Source: Treponema sp. CETP13 (GTDB taxonomy: Bacteria > Spirochaetota > Spirochaetia > Treponematales > Treponemataceae). Taken from it: DNA of 64,000 nt. The notes under the pieces are model-generated. The model was given only the letters and a program-made list of their open reading frames with translations. It searched no databases and had not been told where the DNA came from. The stretch covers positions 248,001 to 312,000 of the forward strand of contig MLPZ01000001.1 in NCBI GenBank assembly GCA_001885315.1, written 5' to 3'. This document shows positions 55,289 to 63,870 of the stretch, one piece after another. Positions within the stretch are counted from its first letter, which is position 1, and each line of letters begins with the position of its first letter. The position numbers were made by a program, and so were the translations under genes.

Positions 55289-55927
55289 ATGGCTCAAATA
55301 GTTATTCTTACACTCATGTGCGTAGTAAATATAATCTTATGGATTGTTTTATTTACACATTTTAGAAAAATATTTTCTCCTAATAATTTATTAAAAGATG
55401 TTCGTCGTGAAGTTGAAAAACTTTTAATAGAAATAGATCGAACTGCAGATAAAGATATCTCTGTAATAGAGAAACGTTCTAAAGATTTGCGTGAACTAAT
55501 AGATAGAGCCGATTCACAAATTATTCTTGCAAAAAATGCTCAAAAAGAGAAATTACGTGAGAAAAAAGTTTTAAATGAAATTAATAAAATTTATTCTGCA
55601 GAAGAGAATTCTAATCTTAGTTATGGTTCGGGAAATGATGTAGACAGTGCTGTAAAAGTTGATATTGATTTTAATAGCTATAAAATTCCAATGGAATTGC
55701 AAAATAAACAAAATGATAATCAAGAACAAACAGAGCTTTTTGAGGAAATAGATCAACCTGTTATTCAAGCTGCCTCATCTAAAGAAAATTCTCAGTCTAC
55801 CGATGCTGAACCTGCTAGGCAAAGAGTTTTAGAGCTGTATAAAGCCGGTTATAGTTCCGATTTAATATCGCAAAGTTTAGATATTTCTGTAAGAGAAATA
55901 GAACTGATAATTTCTATGTTTGGATAA
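55289..55927 (+). CDS. SwrB-like membrane protein (DUF6115-like)
   Basis: The 212-residue product has an N-terminal transmembrane helix (IVILTLMCVVNIILWIVLF), a coiled coil (residues 35-100), a polar linker and a C-terminal helix-turn-helix-like segment (VLELYKAGYSSDLISQSLDI, then SVREIELI). The same order characterises SwrB of Bacillus, which activates the flagellar export apparatus and is encoded just after sigD. Here it is three genes after fliA. Homology is inferred from architecture and end motif only. An AAGGAAAAG precedes the start. Confidence 0.6.
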   Translation: MAQIVILTLMCVVNIILWIVLFTHFRKIFSPNNLLKDVRREVEKLLIEIDRTADKDISVIEKRSKDLRELIDRADSQIILAKNAQKEKLREKKVLNEINKIYSAEENSNLSYGSGNDVDSAVKVDIDFNSYKIPMELQNKQNDNQEQTELFEEIDQPVIQAASSKENSQSTDAEPARQRVLELYKAGYSSDLISQSLDISVREIELIISMFG

Positions 55928-55930
55928 AAA

Positions 55931-55961
55931 ATGGCTATCAATTCAAATGATCGATAGCCAT
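55931..55961 (+). terminator. Probable terminator at the end of the motility operon
   Basis: ATGGCTATC and GATAGCCAT form a 9-bp stem around a 13-base loop, 4 bases after the stop codon. It is followed by AT-rich sequence but no clean U-tract. It also separates the convergent outer-membrane protein gene. Confidence 0.55.
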
Positions 55962-55982
55962 CAATATATTTTATATCTATAT

Positions 55983-56960
55983 TTATAGTTTTACATGAAC
56001 GCTAAATGCACCAGCCCAAACATTATTTGAATTATAGCTTACAGATGGTGTAAATTGGAATATCAATAGGTTTACGCCAAGTCCTGCAAATACCTGAAAG
56101 TTTAAGTCACCAATAGAATCATAATCATCAAGCGTATAAGTATATGGTTCACTATCTGAAATGGTAGTAGATCCATAAGCAGTTGCAGCAGCTCCAGAGA
56201 TTTCCATAGAATAATCCCATTCGCTGTCTATTATAGCCACTAATGCACGGCCACCGGCAAATGGAGTTAATATTCCTAAAAAGTTCTTAGATACTTGGGC
56301 TTCTAGTCCAAAAATCTGTGCAGCATAATCATAGCTAGCATTTGTATCGTCTTCACCTACTGAAATACTTCCTGATGTGTAATTATATAAAGCCCCTATA
56401 GAAACATTTGGGAGTAGAATATTCTCTTTTAGGACACGATATCTAAAATTGGCTCCTACAGAAAAGTAATCAACATCGATAGAATCTAAAGAAGAAATAT
56501 TAAAATTAGAAAGAGCACTTGTATCAAACTTCATTATACTAACCCCTAAATCAAAGGGAAGGAAAATTCCTCCAATTTTTAGATCTGCATTCACCACAGG
56601 AATAGCGAGTGTATCTGGTATATAAGAATCCATTCCTAAAGGTGAGAGTGCGTCTTGTAATCCTGTAGCATCTAATGAAGCAGCGCCAAAGTTTACTCCT
56701 CCTCCAAAATGCATAGGAACGGATGGGAAAAATTGTCCAATATAGGCATCAGCCCATACGTTTTGTAGAGTTGCAGTACTAGATAATGAATTTGACATAT
56801 CTATAGAGAATGCATCAAATCCGTTTGCAATATTAGCTTTGTATTCTTCAATTTCTGCATTTATTTCTGATTCGGTTCCAGTAAGATCATCAAATGTTCC
56901 AGCAAATAGCATAGAAGAAGCAAAAATCAGGGATGTGCAAAGAGTAAGTATTTTTTTCAT
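55983..56960 (-). CDS. Putative outer-membrane beta-barrel protein
   Basis: The 325-residue product has a signal peptide (MKKILTLCTSLIFASSMLFAG) and a mature part of alternating amphipathic strands (FFPSVPMHFGGGVNFGAASL; YFSVGANFRYRVL; FTPSVSYNSNNVWAGAFSVH). It ends in VHVKL, near the terminal aromatic or hydrophobic residue of outer-membrane proteins. It is not assigned to a specific porin family. TAGGAGGT lies 8 bases before the ATG, and a good promoter precedes it, suggesting high expression. Confidence 0.72.
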   Translation of the reverse strand: MKKILTLCTSLIFASSMLFAGTFDDLTGTESEINAEIEEYKANIANGFDAFSIDMSNSLSSTATLQNVWADAYIGQFFPSVPMHFGGGVNFGAASLDATGLQDALSPLGMDSYIPDTLAIPVVNADLKIGGIFLPFDLGVSIMKFDTSALSNFNISSLDSIDVDYFSVGANFRYRVLKENILLPNVSIGALYNYTSGSISVGEDDTNASYDYAAQIFGLEAQVSKNFLGILTPFAGGRALVAIIDSEWDYSMEISGAAATAYGSTTISDSEPYTYTLDDYDSIGDLNFQVFAGLGVNLLIFQFTPSVSYNSNNVWAGAFSVHVKL

Positions 56961-56993
56961 TTATGTACCTCCTAAGGTATGTTTGTTGGTATA

Positions 56994-57022
56994 AGTATAT
57001 GTCATAAAAGGTAAAAAGACAA
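56994..57022 (-). promoter_or_regulatory. Promoter of the outer-membrane protein gene
   Basis: On the minus strand: TTGTCT (57022-57017), a 17-base spacer, TATACT (56999-56994), followed by a short leader containing TAGGAGGT. Confidence 0.7.
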
Positions 57023-57114
57023 ATAAATAGAGTCATAATTCCAAGTTTTTATTGATTATTAGTTTTTTTTAAATGATATTTTAAAGAAATTTTTAAAAAT
57101 CTGCTTTTCTATAG

Positions 57115-57143
57115 TTGACAAAATATTTTGATTCTTATATTAT
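57115..57143 (+). promoter_or_regulatory. tRNA-Phe promoter
   Basis: Perfect TTGACA (57115-57120), a 17-base spacer and TATTAT (57138-57143), 12 bases before the mature tRNA 5' end. Confidence 0.85.
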
Positions 57144-57155
57144 GAATATCGTTAA

Positions 57156-57228
57156 GCCGTTGTAGCTCAGTCGGTAGAGCAAAGGACTGAAAATCCTTGT
57201 GTCCCTGGTTCGATTCCTGGCGACGGCA
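57156..57228 (+). tRNA. tRNA-Phe (GAA anticodon)
   Basis: A 73-base cloverleaf: acceptor GCCGTTG/CGACGGC (one G-U), D arm GTAGCTCAGTCGGTAGAGC, anticodon stem GGA/TCC region enclosing CTGAAAA (anticodon GAA), T arm GGTTCGATTCC. The CCA end is not encoded. It is followed directly by an intrinsic terminator. Confidence 0.96.
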
Positions 57229-57233
57229 AAAAA

Positions 57234-57262
57234 ACTGATACTTTTTTGTATCAGTTTTTTTT
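57234..57262 (+). terminator. tRNA-Phe terminator
   Basis: ACTGATAC/GTATCAGT stem with a T6 loop, followed by seven T. Confidence 0.9.
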
Positions 57263-57286
57263 GTTTTAAATGCTAAAAAAAAAGAC

Positions 57287-57316
57287 TTGTCGCATAGCCC
57301 TCTATTAGCGTATAAT
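57287..57316 (+). promoter_or_regulatory. Promoter of the ankyrin-murG operon
   Basis: TTGTCG (57287-57292), an 18-base spacer, perfect TATAAT (57311-57316), then 7 bases to the ATG at 57324. There is no ribosome binding site, predicting an essentially leaderless mRNA. Confidence 0.6.
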
Positions 57317-57323
57317 TATCGAT

Positions 57324-58247
57324 ATGAAATGTCTTGTTTTGTCTTTACCTGAAAATTCTAAAAAAGTTACTTCAATTATTTCTTGTATAAAAAAATACGA
57401 TGCTGATTGTTTGATGTATGATTTGTCGACCGATTGTATTAATGAAAATATTGATAATTTTAATACTGTACGGTTGCAAAGTATTTTAACACAACTAAAA
57501 GATACTACACATTGTATTATTGTCGATTTTGAAAATTTCCAATTTTCTTCAACTCTTACGTTTATTCTTGGTGTACTTTCTGGAAAACAAATTCCTATTT
57601 TTATTAGTGGTAAAGACATTCCTTTATATAAAATTCTGTTTGGGGATACTTTAATTAAACTTGGTGAAACCGGTGAATTGACCGAAGAGGTTCAAAAATA
57701 TTTTGCTACTTATTTATCTAACGAAAAAATACAAAATGCACTTCATAATATAGAGTGCAAGGGAATAGAATTTTGTACCGACTCCTTTGTAGATGTTATT
57801 GCTCATGGGGATTTTGAAACAGGTCAATTTTTTTTAGAGGCTGGAATGGATATAAATAGTAAAAATCTAAAAGGTCTTGCTGCTTTATCTCGGGCTGTTA
57901 GAGTTAAAAATAGTGAAGCAGTTGAATGGCTTATTGATAATGGGGCAGATGTAAATTGTATTGCTGAAGACAGGGGGTATACTCCTGTAATGGATGCCGT
58001 ATTAAAATCGGATTTATTACTTACTAAACTTCTTGTTAATCATGGTGCAACACTTAATACAATCGGAAAAGATGGACAATCTATTTTAGGACTCGCTGTG
58101 GGTGCAGAGAATGAAGCTGTTTCTATATTTCTTTTCGAAAATGGAGCTGATCCGGATTTGAAAGATGGCATGAATATGTCAGCACGTGACTATGCAAAGT
58201 TATTTAATAAAAAAAGATTAATTGACTTGTTTGGTTCTAGAAAATAA
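57324..58247 (+). CDS. Ankyrin-repeat protein
   Basis: The 307-residue product has an N-terminal alpha/beta domain of about 130 residues (IIVDFENFQFSSTLTFILGV; GKQIPIFISGKD) that looks Rossmann-like but is unassigned, and four or five ankyrin repeats in the C-terminal half (GLAALSRAVRVKNSEAVEWL; GYTPVMDAVLKSDLLLTKLL; GADPDLKD). No signal peptide is seen, so it should be cytoplasmic. Its stop overlaps the murG start in TAATG. Confidence 0.78.
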   Translation: MKCLVLSLPENSKKVTSIISCIKKYDADCLMYDLSTDCINENIDNFNTVRLQSILTQLKDTTHCIIVDFENFQFSSTLTFILGVLSGKQIPIFISGKDIPLYKILFGDTLIKLGETGELTEEVQKYFATYLSNEKIQNALHNIECKGIEFCTDSFVDVIAHGDFETGQFFLEAGMDINSKNLKGLAALSRAVRVKNSEAVEWLIDNGADVNCIAEDRGYTPVMDAVLKSDLLLTKLLVNHGATLNTIGKDGQSILGLAVGAENEAVSIFLFENGADPDLKDGMNMSARDYAKLFNKKRLIDLFGSRK

Positions 58248-59389
58248 TGGATAAGTATATGAAAAAAAATAAATGTATAGTATTTACGGGTGGTGGAACA
58301 GGTGGTCATATTTATCCTGGGCTAGGTATTGCAGATGAATTTAGATTACTTTGTCCAGACATAAAAACTATTTGGATTGGTGCTTCGTCTGGAATGGATA
58401 AAAAACTAGTCGAAAAGAGTGGAAGTATAGATCTCTTTAAGGGAATTCCTTCTGGAAAATTGCGCCGTTATTTTTCACTAAAAAATTTTGTAGATCTTTT
58501 TAAGATCATTGGTGGTTATATTTGTGCAATCTATTTATTATTAAAATATAAACCCCTTGTCGTGTTTTCTAAAGGTGGATTTGTTAGTGTTCCACCCTGC
58601 TTGGCCGCTAAATTACTAAACATTCCTGTGTATACACATGAATGTGATTATTCTCCTGGATTAGCGACACGTATAAATTCGCGTGCGGCAAAAAAAATAC
58701 TTGTATCATTCGAAAAAACAAAAGATTTTTTTGATTCTAAAAAGCAACAAAAGGTTATTGTTACAGGGAATCCTGTACGTCCTATTTTTTATACTGCAAA
58801 TGCAACACGAGGACTTGAGTTTTTACAAGTCAAGCCTACAAAACCTATTTTGCTGGTGCTTGGAGGTAGCCTTGGTGCTCGACAATTAAATGAGCTTGTT
58901 TTTGAAAATTTGGATTGGCTATGTGAGCACTTTATAATTGTACATCAAACTGGTAAGAGTCAATTTGATCAAGCTGTGGCTCAAAAAAATGTTAATCCTA
59001 AAAGACTGGCATCTTATATGCCATATGCTTTTTTTTATGCAGAAATGCCCGATGTTATGGCAAGTGCTGATATAGTGCTCAGTCGGGCTGGATCTAATTT
59101 TCTGTGGGAGTGTGCTGTAACAGGAAAGCCTCTTGTGCTTATTCCTCTTTGTGGTGCGGGGACCCGTGGCGACCAGGTTGAAAATGCAGAGTATTTTACA
59201 TCTAAAAAGGCAGCTTTTTCCCTTGTTGGTAAAGAAGTTTCAAGTGACAATCTTAAAAATATTCTTTTAGAAATGCTAAATGTTAATAAAAGAAAAACTT
59301 TTGAATATAATGTAAAAAAACTTGTAACGAATACTAAACCAGCGTTAGAAATTGCAAAATTATTAGAGAAAGAGGTTCGAGGGTTATGA
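58247..59389 (+). CDS. murG: UDP-N-acetylglucosamine transferase MurG
   Basis: MurG adds GlcNAc to lipid I to make the peptidoglycan precursor lipid II. The 380-residue GT-B protein has the G-loop FTGGGTGGHIYPGLGIA, a second G-loop SKGGFVSVPPCLAAK, and the C-terminal donor-site motifs LVLGGSLGARQLNE and SRAGSNFLWECAVTGKPLVL with GDQVENAEYF. The start is shared with the upstream stop codon; a second ATG 12 bases on is possible. It overlaps cvpA by 4 bases. Confidence 0.96.
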   Translation: MDKYMKKNKCIVFTGGGTGGHIYPGLGIADEFRLLCPDIKTIWIGASSGMDKKLVEKSGSIDLFKGIPSGKLRRYFSLKNFVDLFKIIGGYICAIYLLLKYKPLVVFSKGGFVSVPPCLAAKLLNIPVYTHECDYSPGLATRINSRAAKKILVSFEKTKDFFDSKKQQKVIVTGNPVRPIFYTANATRGLEFLQVKPTKPILLVLGGSLGARQLNELVFENLDWLCEHFIIVHQTGKSQFDQAVAQKNVNPKRLASYMPYAFFYAEMPDVMASADIVLSRAGSNFLWECAVTGKPLVLIPLCGAGTRGDQVENAEYFTSKKAAFSLVGKEVSSDNLKNILLEMLNVNKRKTFEYNVKKLVTNTKPALEIAKLLEKEVRGL

Positions 59390-59904
59390 GTTTTACTTTG
59401 CTTGATTTTATTTTTATGGTTATTATCTTATTTATTGCTATACATGGTGCAATCGTAGGTTTTATAGATGAACTTTTTGGTAAAGTTGCTATAATTTTAG
59501 CTCTTTTTATTGCTATTATGTTTTATTCTAATATTGCTGTATATATTAATGAACATATTGTATCTGAATTTGCTTCAAGTTTATTGGCTTTTATCCTTCT
59601 TTTTATTGCTGTATTTCTTTTTGTAAAGATTATTCAGCATTTTATAGGAGGTTTGTTTGAGAGTGAAATTATGGGAAGTCTTGATCACGTTCTTGGTTTT
59701 TTATTAGGAGCTATTGAAGGATTGTTAATAATATCTGTAGTATTAATTATTTTTTATGCGCAACCTTGGTTTGATGTCTCGGGTGTATTGCAAGGTAGTT
59801 TTTTTGATAAGGTGTTAAATGAACGGCTTTCAGCTCCAACAAATAGTGTTCAAGAAATGTTAACTTTTACTAAATATTATAGTTCTGGGAGTTTGAATGT
59901 TTGA
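59386..59904 (+). CDS. cvpA: CvpA-family membrane protein
   Basis: The 172-residue product has four hydrophobic helices (LLDFIFMVIILFIAIHGAIV; VAIILALFIAIMFY; LLAFILLFIAVFLFVKIIQH; LLGAIEGLLIISVVLIIFY), matching the CvpA family, including the conserved DHVLGFLLGAIEG segment. Family roles are linked to envelope integrity and colicin V production, and are not well defined. It overlaps murG (ATGA) and the next gene by 8 bases. Confidence 0.88.
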   Translation: MSFTLLDFIFMVIILFIAIHGAIVGFIDELFGKVAIILALFIAIMFYSNIAVYINEHIVSEFASSLLAFILLFIAVFLFVKIIQHFIGGLFESEIMGSLDHVLGFLLGAIEGLLIISVVLIIFYAQPWFDVSGVLQGSFFDKVLNERLSAPTNSVQEMLTFTKYYSSGSLNV

Positions 59905-61141
59905 TAATCTTTTATATCAAGACGTTTCAAATTTGCTTGCAAAAGATTTTGTTTCGCATAAGTTACCTCAAGCTGTTTTGTTATCTGGACCTCAATCTTC
60001 AGGTAAGCTTACTTGTGCTTTAGAGCTCGCACGGATTGTATCATGCCATTCAAAAGATGAAAACAAGGGTAATTGGTCGTGTTCTTGCCTGTCATGTTTA
60101 AAACATAAAGCTCTTATTTCTTCCGATTTACTGTTAACCGGAGCTCGCGATTGTACCCTTGAGATTTCAGCAGCAGCACAAACTCTTATGCAGGCGGCAA
60201 ATTCTGGCGAACATCTTGTTTCTGCTCGATATTTATTTGTAAGGAGTGTTAGGAAACTTACGGTACGATTTAATCCTATTTTGATTGAAGGCGATGCAAA
60301 AGCGTCTAAAATAGAACCTCTTATTGTAAGTATAAGTGAATTGCTTGAGGAGATAGAACTTCCTGGAGAACTTCCTAAAATCGAAAAATTAGAAAAAATA
60401 GTTAAAAAAATAAACGAAAAGGCAAAAGATTTAGAAAGTGGGTTTATGTATGATTCTTTGCCTGTAGCTCAAATTCGTAAAGCTTCTATTTGGGCTCGGT
60501 ATACTGTTTCAGAAGGGAAAAAAGTACTTATAATAGAAAATATAGATAGAATGCAAGAAGGTGTTCGTAATGCATTATTAAAAATACTTGAGGAGCCTCC
60601 TACAGACACTTTATTTATTTTAACTACAACTCGTCGTAGTGCTGTTATGCCAACAATTCTTTCACGGGTTCGTACTTATTCTTTTAAGGAACGCGCTGTC
60701 AATCAACAGATTGAGGTAATACAACGTGTTTTTCATGGGATTGTACCCCCTATTGAAAAAAAGAACACAAAAACTGTAATTCAACAATATTTAAATAGTT
60801 TTTTACCAGTTTCACAAGAGAGAATTACAAGTATTGCAAATTCTTTTGTTGAAACCTTGCATAATAAACGCATGCCTGATATTGATAAAATTGTAAAAGA
60901 AATGAAAAACTTTGAGCCTCGTGTTATGCTTAAAATGTTTTTTAATGAAATACTTTTTAGTCATGAACAGAGCTTGCGCGCTATAACAGATGCTCAAAAA
61001 AATAGTGAATGGCAGGAGGTTGGGGTTAAATTGGTCCATACTCTACGACAATCTTATTCAGACGTTCTTACTTTTAATCAGAGTCCCGTTTCTGCATTGG
61101 AGCAAGTAGTTTTTGTTTTTTTGGAAGAAGGTTTATTGTGA
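59897..61141 (+). CDS. holB: DNA polymerase III clamp-loader subunit (delta'/gamma-like)
   Basis: The 414-residue AAA+ protein has a Walker A-like GPQSSGKLT, a cysteine cluster (CSCLSCLKH) like the zinc module of DnaX/HolB, and the sensor and arginine-finger region NALLKILEEPPTDTLFILTT with MPTILSRVRTY. An insertion of about 60 residues (130-190) separates the zinc module from the later motifs. The lack of a long C-terminal tail favours delta' over gamma/tau. It overlaps the histidine kinase gene by 4 bases. Confidence 0.85.
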   Translation: MFDNLLYQDVSNLLAKDFVSHKLPQAVLLSGPQSSGKLTCALELARIVSCHSKDENKGNWSCSCLSCLKHKALISSDLLLTGARDCTLEISAAAQTLMQAANSGEHLVSARYLFVRSVRKLTVRFNPILIEGDAKASKIEPLIVSISELLEEIELPGELPKIEKLEKIVKKINEKAKDLESGFMYDSLPVAQIRKASIWARYTVSEGKKVLIIENIDRMQEGVRNALLKILEEPPTDTLFILTTTRRSAVMPTILSRVRTYSFKERAVNQQIEVIQRVFHGIVPPIEKKNTKTVIQQYLNSFLPVSQERITSIANSFVETLHNKRMPDIDKIVKEMKNFEPRVMLKMFFNEILFSHEQSLRAITDAQKNSEWQEVGVKLVHTLRQSYSDVLTFNQSPVSALEQVVFVFLEEGLL

Positions 61142-62394
61142 AAAATTTTGTAAAGCGAGCAACAGCAAAAGTTTCAAAACTAGCCCCTGATCAGGTAGAA
61201 AAATTATTTGATTCAATTACAATAGAGAATGAAGCAATGGATGCGGTTATTGAATCTTTGGGGACTGGCTTGATGGTTTGTAATTTGGATTGGCAACTTA
61301 TTATGTCTAACAAAGCTTTAGAGCGGATGATACCATTAAAACAGAGATATTCAGAATATCGTTATGCTGAAAGTGTCTCTCCTTATCCTGTATGGGAAAT
61401 TGTAACAGAACCAAATATAGCCTCTTTTCTTAAAAGCTGTAGTCAGAGTCAAAAAAATTATTTTTCTGAAGAATTTGAAATATCAATTTCTGAAAATGTC
61501 ATACGCATTTTAACTATTAATATTATGCCACTGGTACAACAAAAAAAAATGAGTGGATATATTTTAAAAGTTGAAGATATAAGTGAAGAAAGAAAAAAAG
61601 AAATTCGTATGCGTAGAATGGAAAATCTGGCAAGTTTAACAAATCTTGCTGCTAGTGTGGCACATGAGATTAAAAATCCTCTTGGGGCTATAAGTATTCA
61701 CATTCAATTAATGCAAAAAGCTATAAAAAAATCTCGAAGTGGTGATGGTAAGCTTCCACCCCAAAATATTACCGAACACTATCTTGAAATTGTAAATGAC
61801 GAAATAGAGAGACTTAACCAAATTGTAGTTGATTTTTTATATGCGGTTAGACCTCTAAAAGCTACGTTAGAACCAATAGATCCAAATGAATACTTAAAAA
61901 ACTTTGCTTCTTTTATTCGTACTGAATTAACAGATAAAAACATTGATTTGGAGCTAAAATTAATGGAAAAACCACCGCATATTATGGTTGATGTAAAACT
62001 GTTTAAACAAGTTCTTATGAATCTTGTGCAAAATGCGATTGCAGCAATGTTAAATAAAGAAGATTGTGATTCTTATGAATTAGAAGAGAAAGGATCTTCT
62101 AAACTTTGGATTGGTACTCATGTAAAGGATGACCGCTTTTATTTTACAATTATTGACAATGGATGTGGAATGAATGAAGAGACGCAAAAACGTATTTTTG
62201 AACCATATTTTACGACAAAGGCAAAGGGTACTGGACTTGGGATGACAATGGTCTATAAAATTGTACGTGAATTCTCTGGTGATATTAGTGTAAAGTCTTT
62301 TTTAGGTGAAGGAACGTGTTTTGTTATTTCTATTCCTGTTCCACAAAAAGAGTTGAGACTCTTGGAATATACAAAGACAAAAAACAAAGGATAG
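61138..62394 (+). CDS. Sensor histidine kinase, NtrB/AtoS type with PAS domain
   Basis: The 418-residue cytoplasmic kinase has a PAS-like domain (LGTGLMVCNLDWQLIMSNKA, residues 40-150), the H-box ASVAHEIKNPLGAISIHIQL with the phosphorylated His, the N-box LMNLVQNAIAAML, and G1/G2 boxes IDNGCGMNE and GTGLGMTMVYKIV. There is no membrane segment, so it senses an internal cue. Start is GTG at 61138, overlapping the upstream stop. Its partner regulator begins 4 bp downstream. Confidence 0.95.
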   Translation: MKNFVKRATAKVSKLAPDQVEKLFDSITIENEAMDAVIESLGTGLMVCNLDWQLIMSNKALERMIPLKQRYSEYRYAESVSPYPVWEIVTEPNIASFLKSCSQSQKNYFSEEFEISISENVIRILTINIMPLVQQKKMSGYILKVEDISEERKKEIRMRRMENLASLTNLAASVAHEIKNPLGAISIHIQLMQKAIKKSRSGDGKLPPQNITEHYLEIVNDEIERLNQIVVDFLYAVRPLKATLEPIDPNEYLKNFASFIRTELTDKNIDLELKLMEKPPHIMVDVKLFKQVLMNLVQNAIAAMLNKEDCDSYELEEKGSSKLWIGTHVKDDRFYFTIIDNGCGMNEETQKRIFEPYFTTKAKGTGLGMTMVYKIVREFSGDISVKSFLGEGTCFVISIPVPQKELRLLEYTKTKNKG

Positions 62395-62398
62395 TTTT

Positions 62399-63745
62399 AT
62401 GCAATGTACAATACTTGTAATAGATGATGAAAAAAACATTCGTGAAGGACTTGGAGCTTCACTTCAAATGGAAGGATGGAATGTTGCTCTTGCAGAAAAT
62501 GGTAATAAAGGACTTGAACGGTTTGGGAAAGGTGATATAGATTTAGTAATTACCGATTTGAGAATGCCTGGAATTACAGGAGAAGAAGTTCTTTCAAAAG
62601 TAATGGCACAAAATCCTAGTGTTCCGGTCATTATTCTTACAGGGCATGGTTCTATCGATTCTGCCGTCGATGCAATGCGAAATGGCGCCTATGATTTTTT
62701 GACAAAACCACTTAATCTTGATCAACTTACTATGATTGTTAAACGAGCTCTCCAAGGTCGTGAACTGGCAATAAAACACCGCGAGTTACAAGAAGAATTA
62801 AACTCAAGTAAAAGTTTTGAAAGTATTATTGGGAAAAGTTCTGAAATGCAAAAGATTTTCCAAATGGTTAGAAAAGCTGCTAAATCAAAGGCTTCTGTAC
62901 TCATAACAGGGGAAAGTGGTGTAGGTAAAGAACTTATAGCAAATGCACTCCATAATTTATCCGATCGTAAAGATAACTCCATGATAAAAGTACATTGTGC
63001 TGCTCTTTCTGAAAATTTGCTGGAAAGCGAGTTGTTTGGACATGAAAAAGGTGCTTTTACAGGGGCAGTCAATCGAACGCGAGGTCGCTTTGAATTGGCT
63101 AATAATGGAACTATTTTTTTAGATGAAATAGGCGAAATAGATCAAAATGTTCAGATTAAGATTTTACGTGTTTTACAAGAAAAAAAGTTTGAGCGTGTAG
63201 GGGGAGAGCAAACGCTAGAAGTAGATGTTCGTGTTGTGGCAGCTACAAATCGCAATTTGCTAGAAGAAATTAAAGAAGGTCGTTTTCGTGAAGATCTTTA
63301 TTATAGGCTTAACGTTGTGCATATTCATGTTCCACCACTAAGAGAACGTAAAGATGATATTCCTCTTATGATAACCTCCTTTTTACAAGAATTTGCAAAA
63401 GAAAGTGGAAAAAAAATAGAAGGAATAGATAATCGTACTCGTTCTGCTCTTTACAAGTATGATTGGCCTGGGAATATTAGGCAACTAAGAAACTGTATTG
63501 AAAGTGCTGTTGTTATGTGCAGTGGCAATGTTATTACTTTTGATGACTTGCCTCCTGGAATTGTTGATGATTCAGATACTAATACAATTTCGATTCCTAC
63601 AGGAATACCTATGGCAGAAGCAGAAAAAATTCTTATTGCTGAAAATCTGGCAATTAATAAAGGAAATAAATCTAAAACAGCGGATATTCTTGGTATAGGA
63701 CGTAAAACACTTCATCGAAAAATTACTGAGTATAATATTGAATAA
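62399..63745 (+). CDS. Sigma-54-dependent response regulator, NtrC/AtoC type
   Basis: The 448-residue product has a receiver domain with acidic pocket VIDDEKN, phospho-acceptor Asp in LVITDLRMPG and Lys in LTKPLN; an AAA+ domain with GESGVGKE, GAFTGA and GTIFLDEIGEID; and a Fis-type HTH (NKSKTADILGIGRKTLHRKI). It is the cognate partner of the kinase just upstream. The GAFTGA loop is canonical, unlike that of the other activator in the window. Confidence 0.95.
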   Translation: MQCTILVIDDEKNIREGLGASLQMEGWNVALAENGNKGLERFGKGDIDLVITDLRMPGITGEEVLSKVMAQNPSVPVIILTGHGSIDSAVDAMRNGAYDFLTKPLNLDQLTMIVKRALQGRELAIKHRELQEELNSSKSFESIIGKSSEMQKIFQMVRKAAKSKASVLITGESGVGKELIANALHNLSDRKDNSMIKVHCAALSENLLESELFGHEKGAFTGAVNRTRGRFELANNGTIFLDEIGEIDQNVQIKILRVLQEKKFERVGGEQTLEVDVRVVAATNRNLLEEIKEGRFREDLYYRLNVVHIHVPPLRERKDDIPLMITSFLQEFAKESGKKIEGIDNRTRSALYKYDWPGNIRQLRNCIESAVVMCSGNVITFDDLPPGIVDDSDTNTISIPTGIPMAEAEKILIAENLAINKGNKSKTADILGIGRKTLHRKITEYNIE

Positions 63746-63808
63746 TTGTAAAATATAAAAAAGTAGAACATGACAAGTATAAAAAGTTTTTTCTTTTTTA
63801 TACTATTG

Positions 63809-63828
63809 AACAATACAATTGTATTGTT
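63809..63828. promoter_or_regulatory. Perfect 20-bp palindrome upstream of the epimerase gene
   Basis: AACAATACAATTGTATTGTT is a complete inverted repeat, 42 bases before the ATG at 63871. It has operator-like symmetry and no U-tract, so it looks like a regulator binding site rather than a terminator. Confidence 0.45.
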
Positions 63829-63858
63829 ATTATCTTTATTTATTATTATCTTTATTTA
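63827..63858 (+). repeat. Tandem duplication of a 16-bp unit
   Basis: TTATTATCTTTATTTA occurs twice head-to-tail between the palindrome and the ribosome binding site AGGAAA of the next gene. Confidence 0.85.
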
Positions 63859-63870
63859 TAGGAAACAAAA

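Noticed and set aside
57305-57619. A 104-codon minus-strand open frame opposite the ankyrin gene
   Set aside because: It lies antisense to a well-supported gene with promoter and ankyrin repeats, and shows no ribosome binding site or motif.
17869-63745. Sigma-54 (-24/-12) promoters for the two activators
   Set aside because: I looked for TGGCAC-N5-TTGC patterns in intergenic regions and saw none that convinced; a proper matrix scan is needed to exclude them.
63776-63804. Hairpin AGTATAAAAAG/CTTTTTTATACT after the response regulator
   Set aside because: The stem is nearly all A-T, with one bulged base and no following U-tract, so I did not call it a terminator.
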